DNA from: Actinomycetota bacterium
GTDB taxonomy: Bacteria; Actinomycetota; Actinomycetes; S36-B12
DNA: 45,847 bases
Assembly (NCBI GenBank): GCA_016870195.1
Contig: VGCC01000014.1
Span: 1 to 45,847 of the forward strand
Direction: 5' to 3'
The notes under the pieces are model-generated. The model was not told where the DNA came from. It saw only the letters and a program-made list of their open reading frames with translations, and did no database searches. The position numbers were made by a program, and so were the translations under genes. This document shows, one piece after another, positions 8,192 through 16,046 of this stretch. Position 1 is the stretch's first letter, and every line of letters begins with the position of its first letter.

Positions 8192-9699
8192 GCGGGTTCC
8201 ATTCCTTCTGGGTTCGCGACGGTGCCTGAATGGATGAGAGTGTGCAGGGTCCGCTCGGCGCCCCGGGCGTGCAGGGAGTTCAGGGTCGCTGCGTAGGGCT
8301 CGGTGAACCGCGGATCGTCCACCAGGTCGCCGAAGAGTCGGCGGTTAGCGATGAAGGCGGTTTCGTCCGCGCGTTGCCGTTGGGCGATGGGCACGAGCTC
8401 ATCCTTCAGGGGGTCGACCACGGTGATCGGTTGGCCCTGCTCGTCGGTGCCCTCGGCGTAGCGGGCCCAGCTCGCGACGATCGCCGCGGACAGTTCGACG
8501 CTGCCGTCGTTGCGGAGTTGGTCGAGCACGACCGGGATGAGCCACTTGGGGATGCGGTCACTGGACTCCGCGCACAGGCGTGACACCGTGTCACGAACCT
8601 CGGGGTTCTGGAACCGCTCGATCAACTGGGACTTGTAGGCATCGAGGTCCACGCCGGGAACCGGGTCGAGGGTGGGCGTGGCTTCCTCGTCCATATAGCG
8701 GCGAAGGAAGACGGCCATGTCCGGGTCGCGGGTGGCGTCGTGCACGTAGCGGTACCCCATGAGGTGGGCGAAGTAGGCCAGACCCTGGTGACTGCCGTTG
8801 AGCAGTCGCAGTTTCATCTTCTCGTAGGGAGCGACGTCGTCGACGAGTTGCGCACCGGCATCCTCCAGCGGAGGCCTCCCCTGCGGGAAGTGATCCTCGA
8901 GCGCCCACTGGAAGAACGGCTCGCAGACCACCGGGCACTCATCGATCACGCCGATGAGGTCCTGCACGGCCGCGATGTCCTCGGGCATGGTGACCGGGGT
9001 GATGCGATCCACCATGGAGTTGGGGAACGCGACGTTGGTGGCGAGCCACGCGGCGAACTCTGGATCCTGCGCGCGGGCGAATGCCTCGAACATGCGCTGG
9101 GCCACGTGACCATTCCCCTGGATGTTGTCGCAGGACATGATCGTGAACGGGGGAATGCCCGCCTTCCAGCGACGGCGCAGTGCTTCGATGACGATCCCGA
9201 AGAAAGTCCGCGGCAGGTCGGTGCCAGCAAGATCTTCAGCGATCGCGGGGGTGTCCGGCATGAACTCCCCGGTCACCCGATCGAAGTTGTAGCCACCCTC
9301 GGTGACCGTCAGCGACACGATGCGGACATTCGGTTCGGCCATCTTCGCGATCGCACGCTTCGGGTCGTTGAAGATCACCTCGGTGATGCTGCCGATGACG
9401 CGCGGACTCCACGTCCCATCCGCGGACTTTTCCACGAGCGTGTAGAGGCAGTCCTGCGCCTGCATGCGGTGCGCCAGTGACTCATCCGAGGGCAACACCG
9501 CGACCCCGCAGATCGCCCAGTCGTGGGCGACCCCGGCGTTCATCAGTCGATCGAGGGCGAGGGCTTGATGCGCGCGGTGGAAGTTCCCCACCCCGATGTG
9601 GACGATGCCGTGGGTGAGTGCCGCGCGGTCGTAGCGCGGGATCGCCACTCCGGGGTGGAGGGCCCCGAGCGTGGAGGTGGACAACCGTGGCGGTGCCAT
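8188..9699 (-). CDS. Mannitol 2-dehydrogenase-like long-chain polyol dehydrogenase
   Basis: The 503-residue protein has the N-terminal Rossmann motif HIGVGNFHRAHQA (residues about 33-45) and the C-terminal catalytic helix with KMKLRLLNGSHQ, where the Lys is the general base of the polyol-specific long-chain dehydrogenases. Family members oxidise D-mannitol to fructose, D-arabinitol to xylulose, or hexuronates (UxaB/UxuB). The TVTEGGYNFD and SCDNIQGNG segments fit the mannitol/arabinitol group. Ribosome-binding site GGAGGGG precedes the ATG. It is first in the minus-strand unit and divergent (79 bp) from the broken alcohol dehydrogenase, so a shared promoter region is likely. Confidence 0.9.
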   Translation of the reverse strand: MAPPRLSTSTLGALHPGVAIPRYDRAALTHGIVHIGVGNFHRAHQALALDRLMNAGVAHDWAICGVAVLPSDESLAHRMQAQDCLYTLVEKSADGTWSPRVIGSITEVIFNDPKRAIAKMAEPNVRIVSLTVTEGGYNFDRVTGEFMPDTPAIAEDLAGTDLPRTFFGIVIEALRRRWKAGIPPFTIMSCDNIQGNGHVAQRMFEAFARAQDPEFAAWLATNVAFPNSMVDRITPVTMPEDIAAVQDLIGVIDECPVVCEPFFQWALEDHFPQGRPPLEDAGAQLVDDVAPYEKMKLRLLNGSHQGLAYFAHLMGYRYVHDATRDPDMAVFLRRYMDEEATPTLDPVPGVDLDAYKSQLIERFQNPEVRDTVSRLCAESSDRIPKWLIPVVLDQLRNDGSVELSAAIVASWARYAEGTDEQGQPITVVDPLKDELVPIAQRQRADETAFIANRRLFGDLVDDPRFTEPYAATLNSLHARGAERTLHTLIHSGTVANPEGMEPA

Positions 9700-9778
9700 G
9701 TCCCCTCCTCACGATCCTCGGACGTCGAACTTAACCTGTGGAATCATCGTGCGACCACCGAATCCGAGGGGCGATGCC

Positions 9779-10822
9779 ATGATGCGCGCGGTCGTCTACG
9801 ACCGGCCCGGTGAGGTCTCGGTCCGTGAGGTGCCTGTCCGGGACCCCGGACCCGGTGAGGTGCGGGTGCGGATGACCCGCGCGGGGATGTGCGGGACGGA
9901 TCTGCATTTGCACGAGGGCCAGTTCCTCGCGACCTTCCCGCTGACCCCCGGCCACGAGACCGTGGGGGTGGTGGACGCCGTGGGCGTCGATGGGGCTGGC
10001 GTCGCTGCCGTCGATGGTGACGGCCAGGCACTGCGCACAGGCCAGCAGGTGGTGGTGAACCCCAACTCCAGTTGTCGCGCATGCGACTACTGCGCGGAGG
10101 GGCATCCATGGTTGTGCGACTCGTTCGCCGGGATCGGATCGAGCACCCCGGGTGGGTTCGCCGAGTATCTGGTGGTCCCGGCAGCGCAGGTGCACGATGC
10201 CGATGGCATCGATCCGGATTTGGCGGTGTTCGCCGAACCCTCGGCGTGCATCGCCCACCTGATGGATCGCCTGGCGCCCCTTGCAGGTCAGCGCGTGATC
10301 GTGATCGGTGCCGGACCGACCGGGGTGCTCCTCACCCAGTTCCTGGTGTTGCACGGTGCCGCATCGGTGATGCTGGCCGATCCAAATGCGTTCAAGCTCG
10401 AGCGCGCCGCGTCGCTCGCATCGATCGCGACCGCCGTCGTCGATCGAGCAGACGTCGCCGGCTCCTTCGCGCGTATCGCGTCGGGGGGAGCCTTCGACGT
10501 GGTGATCGACGCGAGCGGACGTGCCCCGGTGATCTAGGAGTTGCCGGCGCTGGCCCGCAACGGCGGTCGCATCGTCTACTACGGGGTCGCGGATGAGGCC
10601 GATCGCGTCACGATCTCCCCGTTCGAGATCTTCCGCAGGGAGCTGACCATCCTCGGCTCGTTCACCGAGGTGGACTCGTTCCCCGATGCGCTGCGCGCCT
10701 TCCGTTCCGGGGCGATCCGGATGGACGGGGTGATCACCCACCGCTTTCCCGTGGCGGAGTACCCGCGGGCACTGGCCGCGATGCGCGAGCGCGGCACCCA
10801 CAAGATCGTCATCACTCCCTGA
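9779..10822 (+). pseudogene. Zinc alcohol dehydrogenase interrupted by in-frame TAG
   Basis: One continuous frame encodes a 347-residue threonine/arabinitol-type MDR dehydrogenase: catalytic C38 in MCGTDLHLHEGQ, PGHETVG, structural zinc CRACDYCAEGHPWLC, Rossmann GAGPTGVLL, and a normal C-terminus ending GTHKIVITP. At 10535-10537 the frame reads VI-TAG-ELPALARNGGR. Relatives have VIxxALPLVRPGG there, so a CAG (Gln) to TAG change at codon 253 is the simplest cause. No other lesion is seen and the frame is kept on both sides, so the mutation is recent, an assembly error, or suppressed. A TTG at 10541 could restart the C-terminal 93 residues, but these would lack the zinc and most of the nucleotide site. 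GAGGGG precedes the ATG at 9779. Confidence 0.8.
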
Positions 10823-10856
10823 GCAGGTGTGGTCAGGATCCTCGAGTGGGTTGAAA

Positions 10857-10874
10857 TATATCTATTTGGATATA
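10857..10874. promoter_or_regulatory. Inverted repeat upstream of HTH-MNT antitoxin
   Basis: TATATC-TATTTG-GATATA is a perfect 6-bp inverted repeat with a 6-bp spacer, ending 8 bp before the ATG at 10883. It is an AT island in very G+C-rich sequence and overlaps where a -10 element would lie. Because the first gene encodes a helix-turn-helix, an autoregulatory operator is the natural reading. This is inference from position and symmetry. Confidence 0.55.
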
Positions 10875-10882
10875 GTGCTGGG

Positions 10883-11392
10883 ATGCGCACGGGAACGCTG
10901 ATCCGCTCGGCCCGGGAGGGTGCCGGCCTCACGCAGCTGGCGCTCGCGCGTAGGGCGGGCACCAGCCAGCCCACGATCGCCCGCTACGAGAGCGGGCGCT
11001 CCGAGCCGCGGGCATCCACACTCGAGCGGATCCTCGCCGCGTGCGGTCAGCGACTCGAACCCGCGAGCGCACCCGTCGTGACAACGCAGGTTCCCGCGCG
11101 GGGGCCGCGAGGACGTCTGCTTCGGCGCCATGCGGCCGAGGTGCGCGCGGTGATCGAGGCGGCGGGATTGCGCAACCCGCGGGTGTTCGGGTCGGTGGCG
11201 CGGGGTGAGGACACCGAGGAAAGTGACATCGACATCCTGGTCGACTTGGTCGAGGAGACTGATCTCCTCGCTATCGGTCCACCCATGGATGAACTTGCCG
11301 AACTCCTGGGCATTCGCGTGGACGTCATTTGTCCACAGGTCGCGAAAGCCTCTGTACTCAAGGGGGCCCTGCGTGACGCAATTGCCCTATGA
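10883..11392 (+). CDS. mntA: MNT-type antitoxin fused to XRE helix-turn-helix
   Basis: The 169-residue protein has an XRE/Cro helix-turn-helix at residues 1-60 (LTQLALARRAGTSQPTIARYE) joined by a Pro/Arg-rich linker to a minimal nucleotidyltransferase domain. G103-S104 and D115-x-D117 give the GSx10DxD signature (GSVARGEDTEESDID). In MntA-HepT systems this antitoxin AMPylates HepT and inactivates it. Fusion to a DNA-binding domain would make one protein both AMPylator and operon repressor. The start at 10883 is chosen because it begins directly at the HTH; an upstream GTG at 10829 would add 18 residues encoded by the promoter region. It overlaps hepT by 4 bp (ATGA). Confidence 0.85.
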   Translation: MRTGTLIRSAREGAGLTQLALARRAGTSQPTIARYESGRSEPRASTLERILAACGQRLEPASAPVVTTQVPARGPRGRLLRRHAAEVRAVIEAAGLRNPRVFGSVARGEDTEESDIDILVDLVEETDLLAIGPPMDELAELLGIRVDVICPQVAKASVLKGALRDAIAL

Positions 11393-11880
11393 ACCACGCG
11401 CGTCAACGGGAAGCACTCCGCGAGATCATCGAATCCATTGACAGGATTGATACCTACGTCACGACCCTCCAGTCCGCACCGGACATGAGGATCGATGCGA
11501 TCAAGTACCAGCTCGTTGTGATCGGGGAGGCAGTCTCCCGAGTATCCGAACAAATGCGAAGCCTGGCTCCGGAGATCCCGTGGGACCGCATCAAAAGTCA
11601 ACGTAATGTCCTCGTGCACGCGTACGACGATGTCGATCTTCCCCGAGTCCTGGTGGTTGTGGAGCGTCACCTTGGCCCGCTGCGGTCCGCGATTGAGGTA
11701 CTCCTGTCAGAGCCTGCCATCGTGTCGGACCCCCCTTCTAGCGTCGTCGCCAATGAAGGGGGAAACCATGGGAGTTCAGACACGTCAACGGCCCCGTCCA
11801 CAGGGTCACCTAGGCACCTGCCCGGTGTCGAAGAAGGTCCGGTTCCGGGATCACCGGGAGGCGGTGCAGGCCCTGCATAG
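11389..11880 (+). CDS. hepT: HepT-family RNase toxin (DUF86) with extended tail
   Basis: The 163-residue protein has the all-helical HEPN fold of HepT in residues 1-112. R72, H77 and Y79 in RNVLVHAYDD form the RX4HXY motif: Arg and His are the RNase site, and Tyr is the residue AMPylated by MntA in characterised pairs. The tail after residue 113 is Ser/Gly/Pro-rich, is unlike HepT, and overlaps the next gene by 113 bp. A run of six C at 11730-11735 sits exactly where the HepT-like sequence stops. One extra C there would end the protein at a TAG at 11739-11741 (about 117 residues, the family's usual size). The true C-terminus is therefore uncertain. Confidence 0.85.
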   Translation: MNHARQREALREIIESIDRIDTYVTTLQSAPDMRIDAIKYQLVVIGEAVSRVSEQMRSLAPEIPWDRIKSQRNVLVHAYDDVDLPRVLVVVERHLGPLRSAIEVLLSEPAIVSDPPSSVVANEGGNHGSSDTSTAPSTGSPRHLPGVEEGPVPGSPGGGAGPA

Positions 11881-11989
11881 TGCGGCGGGGGCACGTGAGT
11901 TCTCGTGCGGGGAGTCACGCCGGGCGGAGTGTCGGGCGTACGCGTGCCCGGCCTGTCGCGGATGGCACCTGACGAGCAAGGCCGCCTGA
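11768..11989 (+). CDS. Small zinc-ribbon-like protein
   Basis: This 73-residue basic protein starts at ATG 11768 behind a strong GAAGGGGGA site. It contains GTCPVSKKVRFRD near the N-terminus, a helical Arg/Ala segment, and YACPACRGWHLTS near the end. The first Cys, the CxxC and the His look like a zinc ribbon. Short actinobacterial proteins of this type (C-x-K-x-R-[YF]...Y-x-C-x-x-C-x-G-[WY]-H-L-T-S) are common and uncharacterised. It overlaps the hepT tail in a different frame and its stop overlaps the next start (TGATG). Function unknown; nucleic-acid binding is plausible from its charge and zinc motif. Confidence 0.65.
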   Translation: MGVQTRQRPRPQGHLGTCPVSKKVRFRDHREAVQALHSAAGAREFSCGESRRAECRAYACPACRGWHLTSKAA

Positions 11990-12102
11990 TGCCGGGGGTC
12001 GTCTCGTTCGGTGAGTACGTGATCTATTGGATCGGCCTCGCCGTGATCACCGTCGGAGTGATCATCGGTGTGGTGATCAGTTGGATTCGGGGGCGTCGCT
12101 GA
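11989..12102 (+). CDS. Tiny single-pass membrane protein
   Basis: A 37-residue peptide starts at the ATG of a TGATG junction with the zinc-ribbon gene. It consists of a short N-terminus (MPGVVSFGEYVIYW), one hydrophobic helix (about residues 12-32, rich in Ile, Val and Gly) and a positively charged end (WIRGRR), consistent with an N-out or tail-anchored single-pass peptide. It overlaps the end of the convergent MDR gene by 26 bp. No family is recognised. Translational coupling to the zinc-ribbon gene is the main support for it being real. Confidence 0.45.
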   Translation: MPGVVSFGEYVIYWIGLAVITVGVIIGVVISWIRGRR

Positions 12103-13075
12103 CGTCGTCGGTGATGCCGAGCAGGATCCGGGTGTCCGGTCCCGCTTCCTGCGCGCGGTGGGCGCCGGCGATCTCCTCGAGTCGATAGATCGTTGCCGGT
12201 GGCATCGTGAGGGCGCCATCGCGCAGGGCCTGCTCGGTGAGGTCGAGTGCGCGTGCGAACTTCTCTCGCTCCGTGTTGTAGAGGAGCATGAATTCCAGCG
12301 TCACACTGGCGGTCATCAGTTTCCTGCGCGGCAGCACCGGGTCTGGGCCGTCTGCTGCGTAGACCACGATCACCGTGCCCGGATGACTCACCTCGAGGTC
12401 GAGGTCGAGGTTGGCGCCGATGTTGACCTCGATGATGCGCCGGATGTTTGGCGCGGCAGCGAGGATCTGCGTGGCGGCGTCCGTGGCGCGGTAGTCGACC
12501 ACGTAGTGCGCGCCGGCTTCCATCGCGATCTGTTGCTTGGCCTCGGTGCTTGCGGTGGCGACGACGGTGGCTCCCGCCCAGCGGGCGAGTTGCACCGCAG
12601 AGCGACCTACCCCGCCGGCTCCACCATGCACGAGCACCTGCGTTCCATCGATCGGTCCATCGGCGAACAGGCAGTAGGCGGCGGTGAGTGCCGGGACGCC
12701 GAGGGTGGCTCCCTGGGCGAAGGAGATCTCCGCAGGCAGCGGGCGCGCGAAGTCCTCGCGGACGATGCAGTAGTCCGCCGCTGTTCCATACGGGTTGGCG
12801 TTCGCCGCGAGCATCACCCAGACCCGTTCACCGATCCGTGCCAGATCGATGCCCGCACCGACTGCGTCGATGACTCCCGCGCCATCGTGGTGAGGCACCT
12901 GGAAACCGTCGATGACCCGCGGAGTTGCACCCGAACGGGATTTCACGTCCGTCGGGTTGATGCCGGACGCGTGCAGCCGAACCCGCACCTGACCCGGTCC
13001 CGGTCCCGGGGTCTTGATATCGGTGACCTCAAGCACGCCGACGTCGCCAGTGGCGCGGTAGATGGCAGCACGCAT
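12077..13075 (-). CDS. Quinone-oxidoreductase-like MDR (zeta-crystallin type)
   Basis: The 332-residue medium-chain reductase has no structural zinc cysteines. The N-terminal GroES-like domain (SGINPTDVKSRSG, PHHDGAGVIDAVG) leads into a Rossmann domain with VHGGAGGVGRSAVQLARWAG (about residues 150-170), the AxxGxxG NADPH motif of quinone oxidoreductases. It would reduce quinones or enones with NADPH in the cytosol. It is divergent from purU with 53 bp between starts and has no obvious functional partner. GCAGGA precedes the ATG. Confidence 0.87.
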   Translation of the reverse strand: MRAAIYRATGDVGVLEVTDIKTPGPGPGQVRVRLHASGINPTDVKSRSGATPRVIDGFQVPHHDGAGVIDAVGAGIDLARIGERVWVMLAANANPYGTAADYCIVREDFARPLPAEISFAQGATLGVPALTAAYCLFADGPIDGTQVLVHGGAGGVGRSAVQLARWAGATVVATASTEAKQQIAMEAGAHYVVDYRATDAATQILAAAPNIRRIIEVNIGANLDLDLEVSHPGTVIVVYAADGPDPVLPRRKLMTASVTLEFMLLYNTEREKFARALDLTEQALRDGALTMPPATIYRLEEIAGAHRAQEAGPDTRILLGITDDVSDAPESN

Positions 13076-13128
13076 GGATCCTGCTCTCGGTAGGGTGGGG
13101 CTCCATTCTGGTGCACGGGAAGGGATCC

Positions 13129-13971
13129 ATGGAGAATCCCGTCCGGTACATCCTCACTCTGCGGTGCCTAGACGCTCCCGGAGTGATCCATGCGGTCTCG
13201 GGAGCGATCCTCGATATCTCCGGAAACATCCTCGAGCAGGGGCAATTCACCGATGAGCACACCGGCATCTTCTCGATGCGCACACGTTTCGAAACGAGCC
13301 GCACGGACATCGCCGTTTTCAGCGCGGTAGCGGACGCGACAGCGCGTTACTCCCCCCTCATCACGCTGCGAAACGAGGCCGTGCAGCGACGGGCCTTGAT
13401 CATGGTGTCGCATGAGGACCACTGCCTCGTCGATTTGCTCTACCGCCACGCGAACGGCGAACTCCCCATCGACATCCCGATGATCGTCTCGAATCACGCG
13501 ACCTGCGCCGCCGTGGCCGAACAGTACGGAATCCCCTTCACGCACATCACGGCCAGTTCCAAGGAAGAAGCCGAGGCGCAACTGAAGGGAATCATCGACG
13601 ATCTTGCGGTGGACGTCATCATCCTGGCCCGCTACATGCAGATCCTGACGGAGTCGTTCTGCGCGGATTTCCTGGGTCGCATCATCAACATCCACCACTC
13701 GTTCCTGCCTGGATTCAAGGGCGCGCGGGCCTACCACCAGGCGTTCGAGCGGGGGGTGAAGCTGATCGGGGCCACCGCGCACTTCGTCACCGCCGAGTTA
13801 GATGAGGGACCGATCATCGAGCAGGACGTGGAGCGCGTGTCACACAACCAGACAGCCGAGGATTTGGCGCAGATCGGCCGCGACCTCGAGCGGGTGGTGC
13901 TGGCCCGGGCTGTGCGCCTCTATGCGGAAGATCGAGTTTTGCTCGATGGGAAGCGCACGGTGATCTTCTAG
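13129..13971 (+). CDS. purU: Formyltetrahydrofolate deformylase
   Basis: The 280-residue protein has an N-terminal ACT domain (residues 1-85, RYILTLRCLDAPGVIHAVSG) and a C-terminal formyl-transferase fold with MVSHEDHCLVDLLYR, IVSNHATC and INIHHSFLPGFKGARAYH, ending with the catalytic Asp loop FVTAELDEGPIIEQD. It hydrolyses 10-formyl-THF to formate and THF, balancing one-carbon pools. ATG 13129 is preceded by GAAGGG; an upstream GTG at 13111 is less likely. Its stop overlaps the stop of the convergent antitoxin gene by 4 bp. It stands alone, so no pathway is implied by neighbours. Confidence 0.95.
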   Translation: MENPVRYILTLRCLDAPGVIHAVSGAILDISGNILEQGQFTDEHTGIFSMRTRFETSRTDIAVFSAVADATARYSPLITLRNEAVQRRALIMVSHEDHCLVDLLYRHANGELPIDIPMIVSNHATCAAVAEQYGIPFTHITASSKEEAEAQLKGIIDDLAVDVIILARYMQILTESFCADFLGRIINIHHSFLPGFKGARAYHQAFERGVKLIGATAHFVTAELDEGPIIEQDVERVSHNQTAEDLAQIGRDLERVVLARAVRLYAEDRVLLDGKRTVIF

Positions 13972-14267
13972 GACGCGTGCTCGTCCAGATACATCCGTAG
14001 CGCGTCCCGCATCACCTGCGACGGGGTGAGGACACGGTGGCGGGCGAAGGCGTCCAACTCCTCCTTGACCTGGGGCTCGAGCCGGAAACGCACCTCGGGA
14101 GAGGTGCCCGACTCGCCGTGCAGAGAGGGGCGGCCTCGTCTGAGCCCCCTCAACGTGTCGCGTGCCATTTCACGCGCGGCGACCTCATCGAGAACGCGCC
14201 CGCTGGGCAGAGTGATCGGGTCCTTGTCCAAGTCCACGTAGGGACCAACTCGATACTTACGCTTCAT
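13968..14267 (-). CDS. CopG/RHH-type antitoxin
   Basis: The 99-residue protein has an N-terminal partner-binding region with RVGPYVDLDKDPITL and an RRGRPSL hinge, then a C-terminal ribbon-helix-helix (SPEVRFRLEPQVKEELDAFA, followed by a second helix VMRDALRMYLDEH). This is the layout of an actinobacterial antitoxin group. ATG 14267 has an excellent GAGGAGG ribosome-binding site and lies inside the last codons of the upstream toxin-like gene (11-bp overlap), so the two are coupled in a toxin-first order. The RHH would bind DNA as a dimer and repress the operon. Confidence 0.75.
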   Translation of the reverse strand: MKRKYRVGPYVDLDKDPITLPSGRVLDEVAAREMARDTLRGLRRGRPSLHGESGTSPEVRFRLEPQVKEELDAFARHRVLTPSQVMRDALRMYLDEHAS

Positions 14268-14529
14268 CCAACCTCCTCGTTCGTCGCATTGAGAGTGGCA
14301 TCGCATGGATCACGAGGAGGTAGTCCGGATGGTCGACCGCGATCACTTCGATGTCCAACCCGCGTCCATCTCTCCCCCACCACACATACCGCCGTTCATC
14401 AGCCGGTCCGTGCGGCAACGGCATCACCGGCTCCATCGCCTCCAGGATGCGGGCTCGGCCAAGGCGATGGCGTCGACTCGATTGAGTAAAGCGCACCGGC
14501 CGCATCTTTTTGTGTAGCACAAAAGCCAC
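14257..14529 (-). CDS. Small toxin-like protein paired with RHH antitoxin
   Basis: The 90-residue basic protein contains VRFTQSSRRHRLGRARILEAM and later RGLDIEVIAVDHPDYLLVIHAMP. This is a conserved actinobacterial pattern normally found next to RHH antitoxins, so it is called the toxin by context; mechanism unknown. The start is ambiguous. GTG 14529 has GGAGG six bases upstream, whereas ATG 14505 (82 residues) has no good site but would place the 14508-14524 palindrome just before the gene. Both keep the conserved core. Confidence 0.6.
   Translation of the reverse strand: MAFVLHKKMRPVRFTQSSRRHRLGRARILEAMEPVMPLPHGPADERRYVWWGRDGRGLDIEVIAVDHPDYLLVIHAMPLSMRRTRRLDEA
14508..14524. promoter_or_regulatory. 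Perfect inverted repeat at toxin start
   Basis: TTTTGTG-TAG-CACAAAA is a perfect 7-bp inverted repeat with a 3-bp centre. It spans the 5' end of the toxin gene (inside codons 2-8 if GTG 14529 is used; just upstream if ATG 14505 is used). An AT-rich symmetric site here is what an RHH autorepressor would bind. An RNA hairpin over the start is an alternative. Confidence 0.5.
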
Positions 14530-14724
14530 ATGGAGCCTCCGCGGCAACACTCGCGCGACGAAACCCTCGGGGGTGGCGCCGCGTGAGGCGCAGGGGTGGA
14601 CCGACCGTGGTGTGGATGACTAGCGGACGAGGAGTCGGATGATCCGATCGTCCCGGGGCCCGGTGCCCTACGCGGAATCAGCAGACGTGGCCTGCCAGTG
14701 AGTCCGAGGCGCCTCAATGGCACC
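14530..14724. other. Intergenic region between toxin gene and YVTN gene
   Basis: No gene is supported here. It holds two short palindromes: TCGGAT-G-ATCCGA (14634-14646) and GAGGCGCCTC (14705-14714). Neither is followed by a T-tract in minus-strand sense, so neither is a convincing intrinsic terminator for the YVTN gene. The toxin/antitoxin promoter must lie in this region, but I cannot place it. Confidence 0.5.
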
Positions 14725-15900
14725 TTAGGAACAAGGTCCGGCCCCCGCCAAGGAAGCGGGGAAGACGGACACCGCTCGGCCTCCCTGGTCGATGGAGTAC
14801 AGGGCCGGTCCGCCCACCGTCTGACGAGGCTGTGACGAGGTCGTGAGAATGCGTCCGATCTTGCCCGTGCGGGTGCAGATGCCGGAGATCGTCCCGCTGC
14901 CGAGATTCGTGACGTACAGCGTGTCACCTTCCGCGTTGAGCATGGCGAAGGTCGGTTGCTTGCCCACCGCGATCGTCCGGAGGACAGGGTTCTTGGTACG
15001 GGGAGCCGTCGTGTCGATCTCGGACACCGTCCCGCTGAATTCGTTGCCCACCCACATGCGCGTTCCCGAGGCATCGAACACGGGTGGAATAGGTCCCCGG
15101 CCGACCTTTATGGTCCGGAGGACCTTCAGGGTAGACGTGCTCACCACGCTGACGGAATTGCCTTCGTAGTTCGGCACGTACACCTTCGTCCCGGATGGGT
15201 TGAGAACGGGCCGGATTGGTCGCTTGCCCACCGGAATGGTCGCGATGACCTTCTCAGACGCGGTGTCGATCACCTGGAGTGCGTTGTCGTCGCGAGCCGT
15301 CAGATAGGCGCGGGAGCCATCCGCTGAGAAAGCGAGCGCCTGAGGGTGCACCCCCGTGGAGATTCTGTTCGTGACCGCGTTGGTGGCAGTATCGATGACG
15401 GAAATGACATCGGTGGTGATGCCGGGTACGTACACCTTTGTGCCAGCGGGATTGATAACTGCGTAGTTGGGCTTGCCCCCGGTCGGAATCGTGCTGAGCA
15501 CGCTGCCGGTGGACAGATTGAGGACGGTGACATCGCCGTTGCTGGCGCTGGGCACGTACAACCGCGAACCTGTCGGGTCCATCGCGGCTACCCGTGGGGC
15601 CACGCCGACCGGAATGCGCGTCGTGATCGTGTTCGTCGCGGTGTCGATGACGGCCAGGACGCCGGCTATCCCATTGCCTTCAGCGGACACCATGCTCACG
15701 GTGACATAGAGTCGACTCCCGTCGGGGGCTAGGACTGCGTATGCGGGAATTCCCTCAACCGAAATGGTTTCGGTGGGTGCGACGGGAACGAAATCAACAG
15801 CGGCGAATGCGGGCACAGAAGCGGTAGCCAACGCGGCGAGCAGCCCTGTGGCCGTTCCACACGCAAGGAGTCGTCCGAGGCTTCGGGTCATTCGGGTCAT
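14725..15900 (-). CDS. Secreted YVTN beta-propeller repeat protein
   Basis: The 391-residue protein begins with a Sec signal (MTRMTRSLGRLLACGT, then a hydrophobic stretch ending ASVPAFA), followed by seven repeats of about 42 residues. Each pairs a SRLYVT/TKVYVP-type strand with VIDTATN and a TIPVG-type turn, the classic YVTN seven-bladed propeller. Such exported proteins bind partners or act as lactonase-like enzymes; no catalytic residues stand out. The first six codons hold a 9-bp tandem repeat (ATGACCCGA twice), giving two possible starts at 15900 and 15891. GAGG lies 7 bp before the first. It is divergent from the GDPD lipoprotein gene. Confidence 0.85.
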   Translation of the reverse strand: MTRMTRSLGRLLACGTATGLLAALATASVPAFAAVDFVPVAPTETISVEGIPAYAVLAPDGSRLYVTVSMVSAEGNGIAGVLAVIDTATNTITTRIPVGVAPRVAAMDPTGSRLYVPSASNGDVTVLNLSTGSVLSTIPTGGKPNYAVINPAGTKVYVPGITTDVISVIDTATNAVTNRISTGVHPQALAFSADGSRAYLTARDDNALQVIDTASEKVIATIPVGKRPIRPVLNPSGTKVYVPNYEGNSVSVVSTSTLKVLRTIKVGRGPIPPVFDASGTRMWVGNEFSGTVSEIDTTAPRTKNPVLRTIAVGKQPTFAMLNAEGDTLYVTNLGSGTISGICTRTGKIGRILTTSSQPRQTVGGPALYSIDQGGRAVSVFPASLAGAGPCS

Positions 15901-15916
15901 CGAGGGGCCTCACGCT

Positions 15917-15936
15917 CGAGGGATAGACGAGGGATA
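15917..15936. repeat. 9-bp direct repeats upstream of YVTN gene
   Basis: CGAGGGATA occurs twice (15917-15925 and 15928-15936) with an 11-bp period, one helical turn, and a partial third copy (CGAGGGG) begins at 15901. They lie 17-36 bp before the YVTN start, where a regulator could bind same-face tandem half-sites. The role is inference. Confidence 0.4.
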
Positions 15937-16031
15937 AGTCAGGATCGCGCAGGCTGATTCTGCCACAAGGATGCCGAACGCAAGAGGCCAGCAGCCATTG
16001 CTCAATCGGAGCCTGACCCGCTTCTCCTTGC

Positions 16032-16046
16032 GGTCATGGCATGACC
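16032..16046. promoter_or_regulatory. 15-bp palindrome in divergent intergenic region
   Basis: GGTCATG-G-CATGACC is a perfect 7+1+7 palindrome midway between the divergent YVTN (start 15900) and GDPD (start 16183) genes. It is a good candidate operator for a dimeric regulator controlling both; no regulator gene is adjacent. Confidence 0.4.

Noticed and set aside
11040-11065. T-loop-like GACTCGAACCCGC resembling a reverse-strand tRNA
   Set aside because: The flanks do not form T or acceptor stems, and the bases are codons of the HTH-MNT antitoxin.
14705-14714. GAGGCGCCTC palindrome as a terminator of the YVTN gene
   Set aside because: It has no loop and no T-tract on the minus strand.
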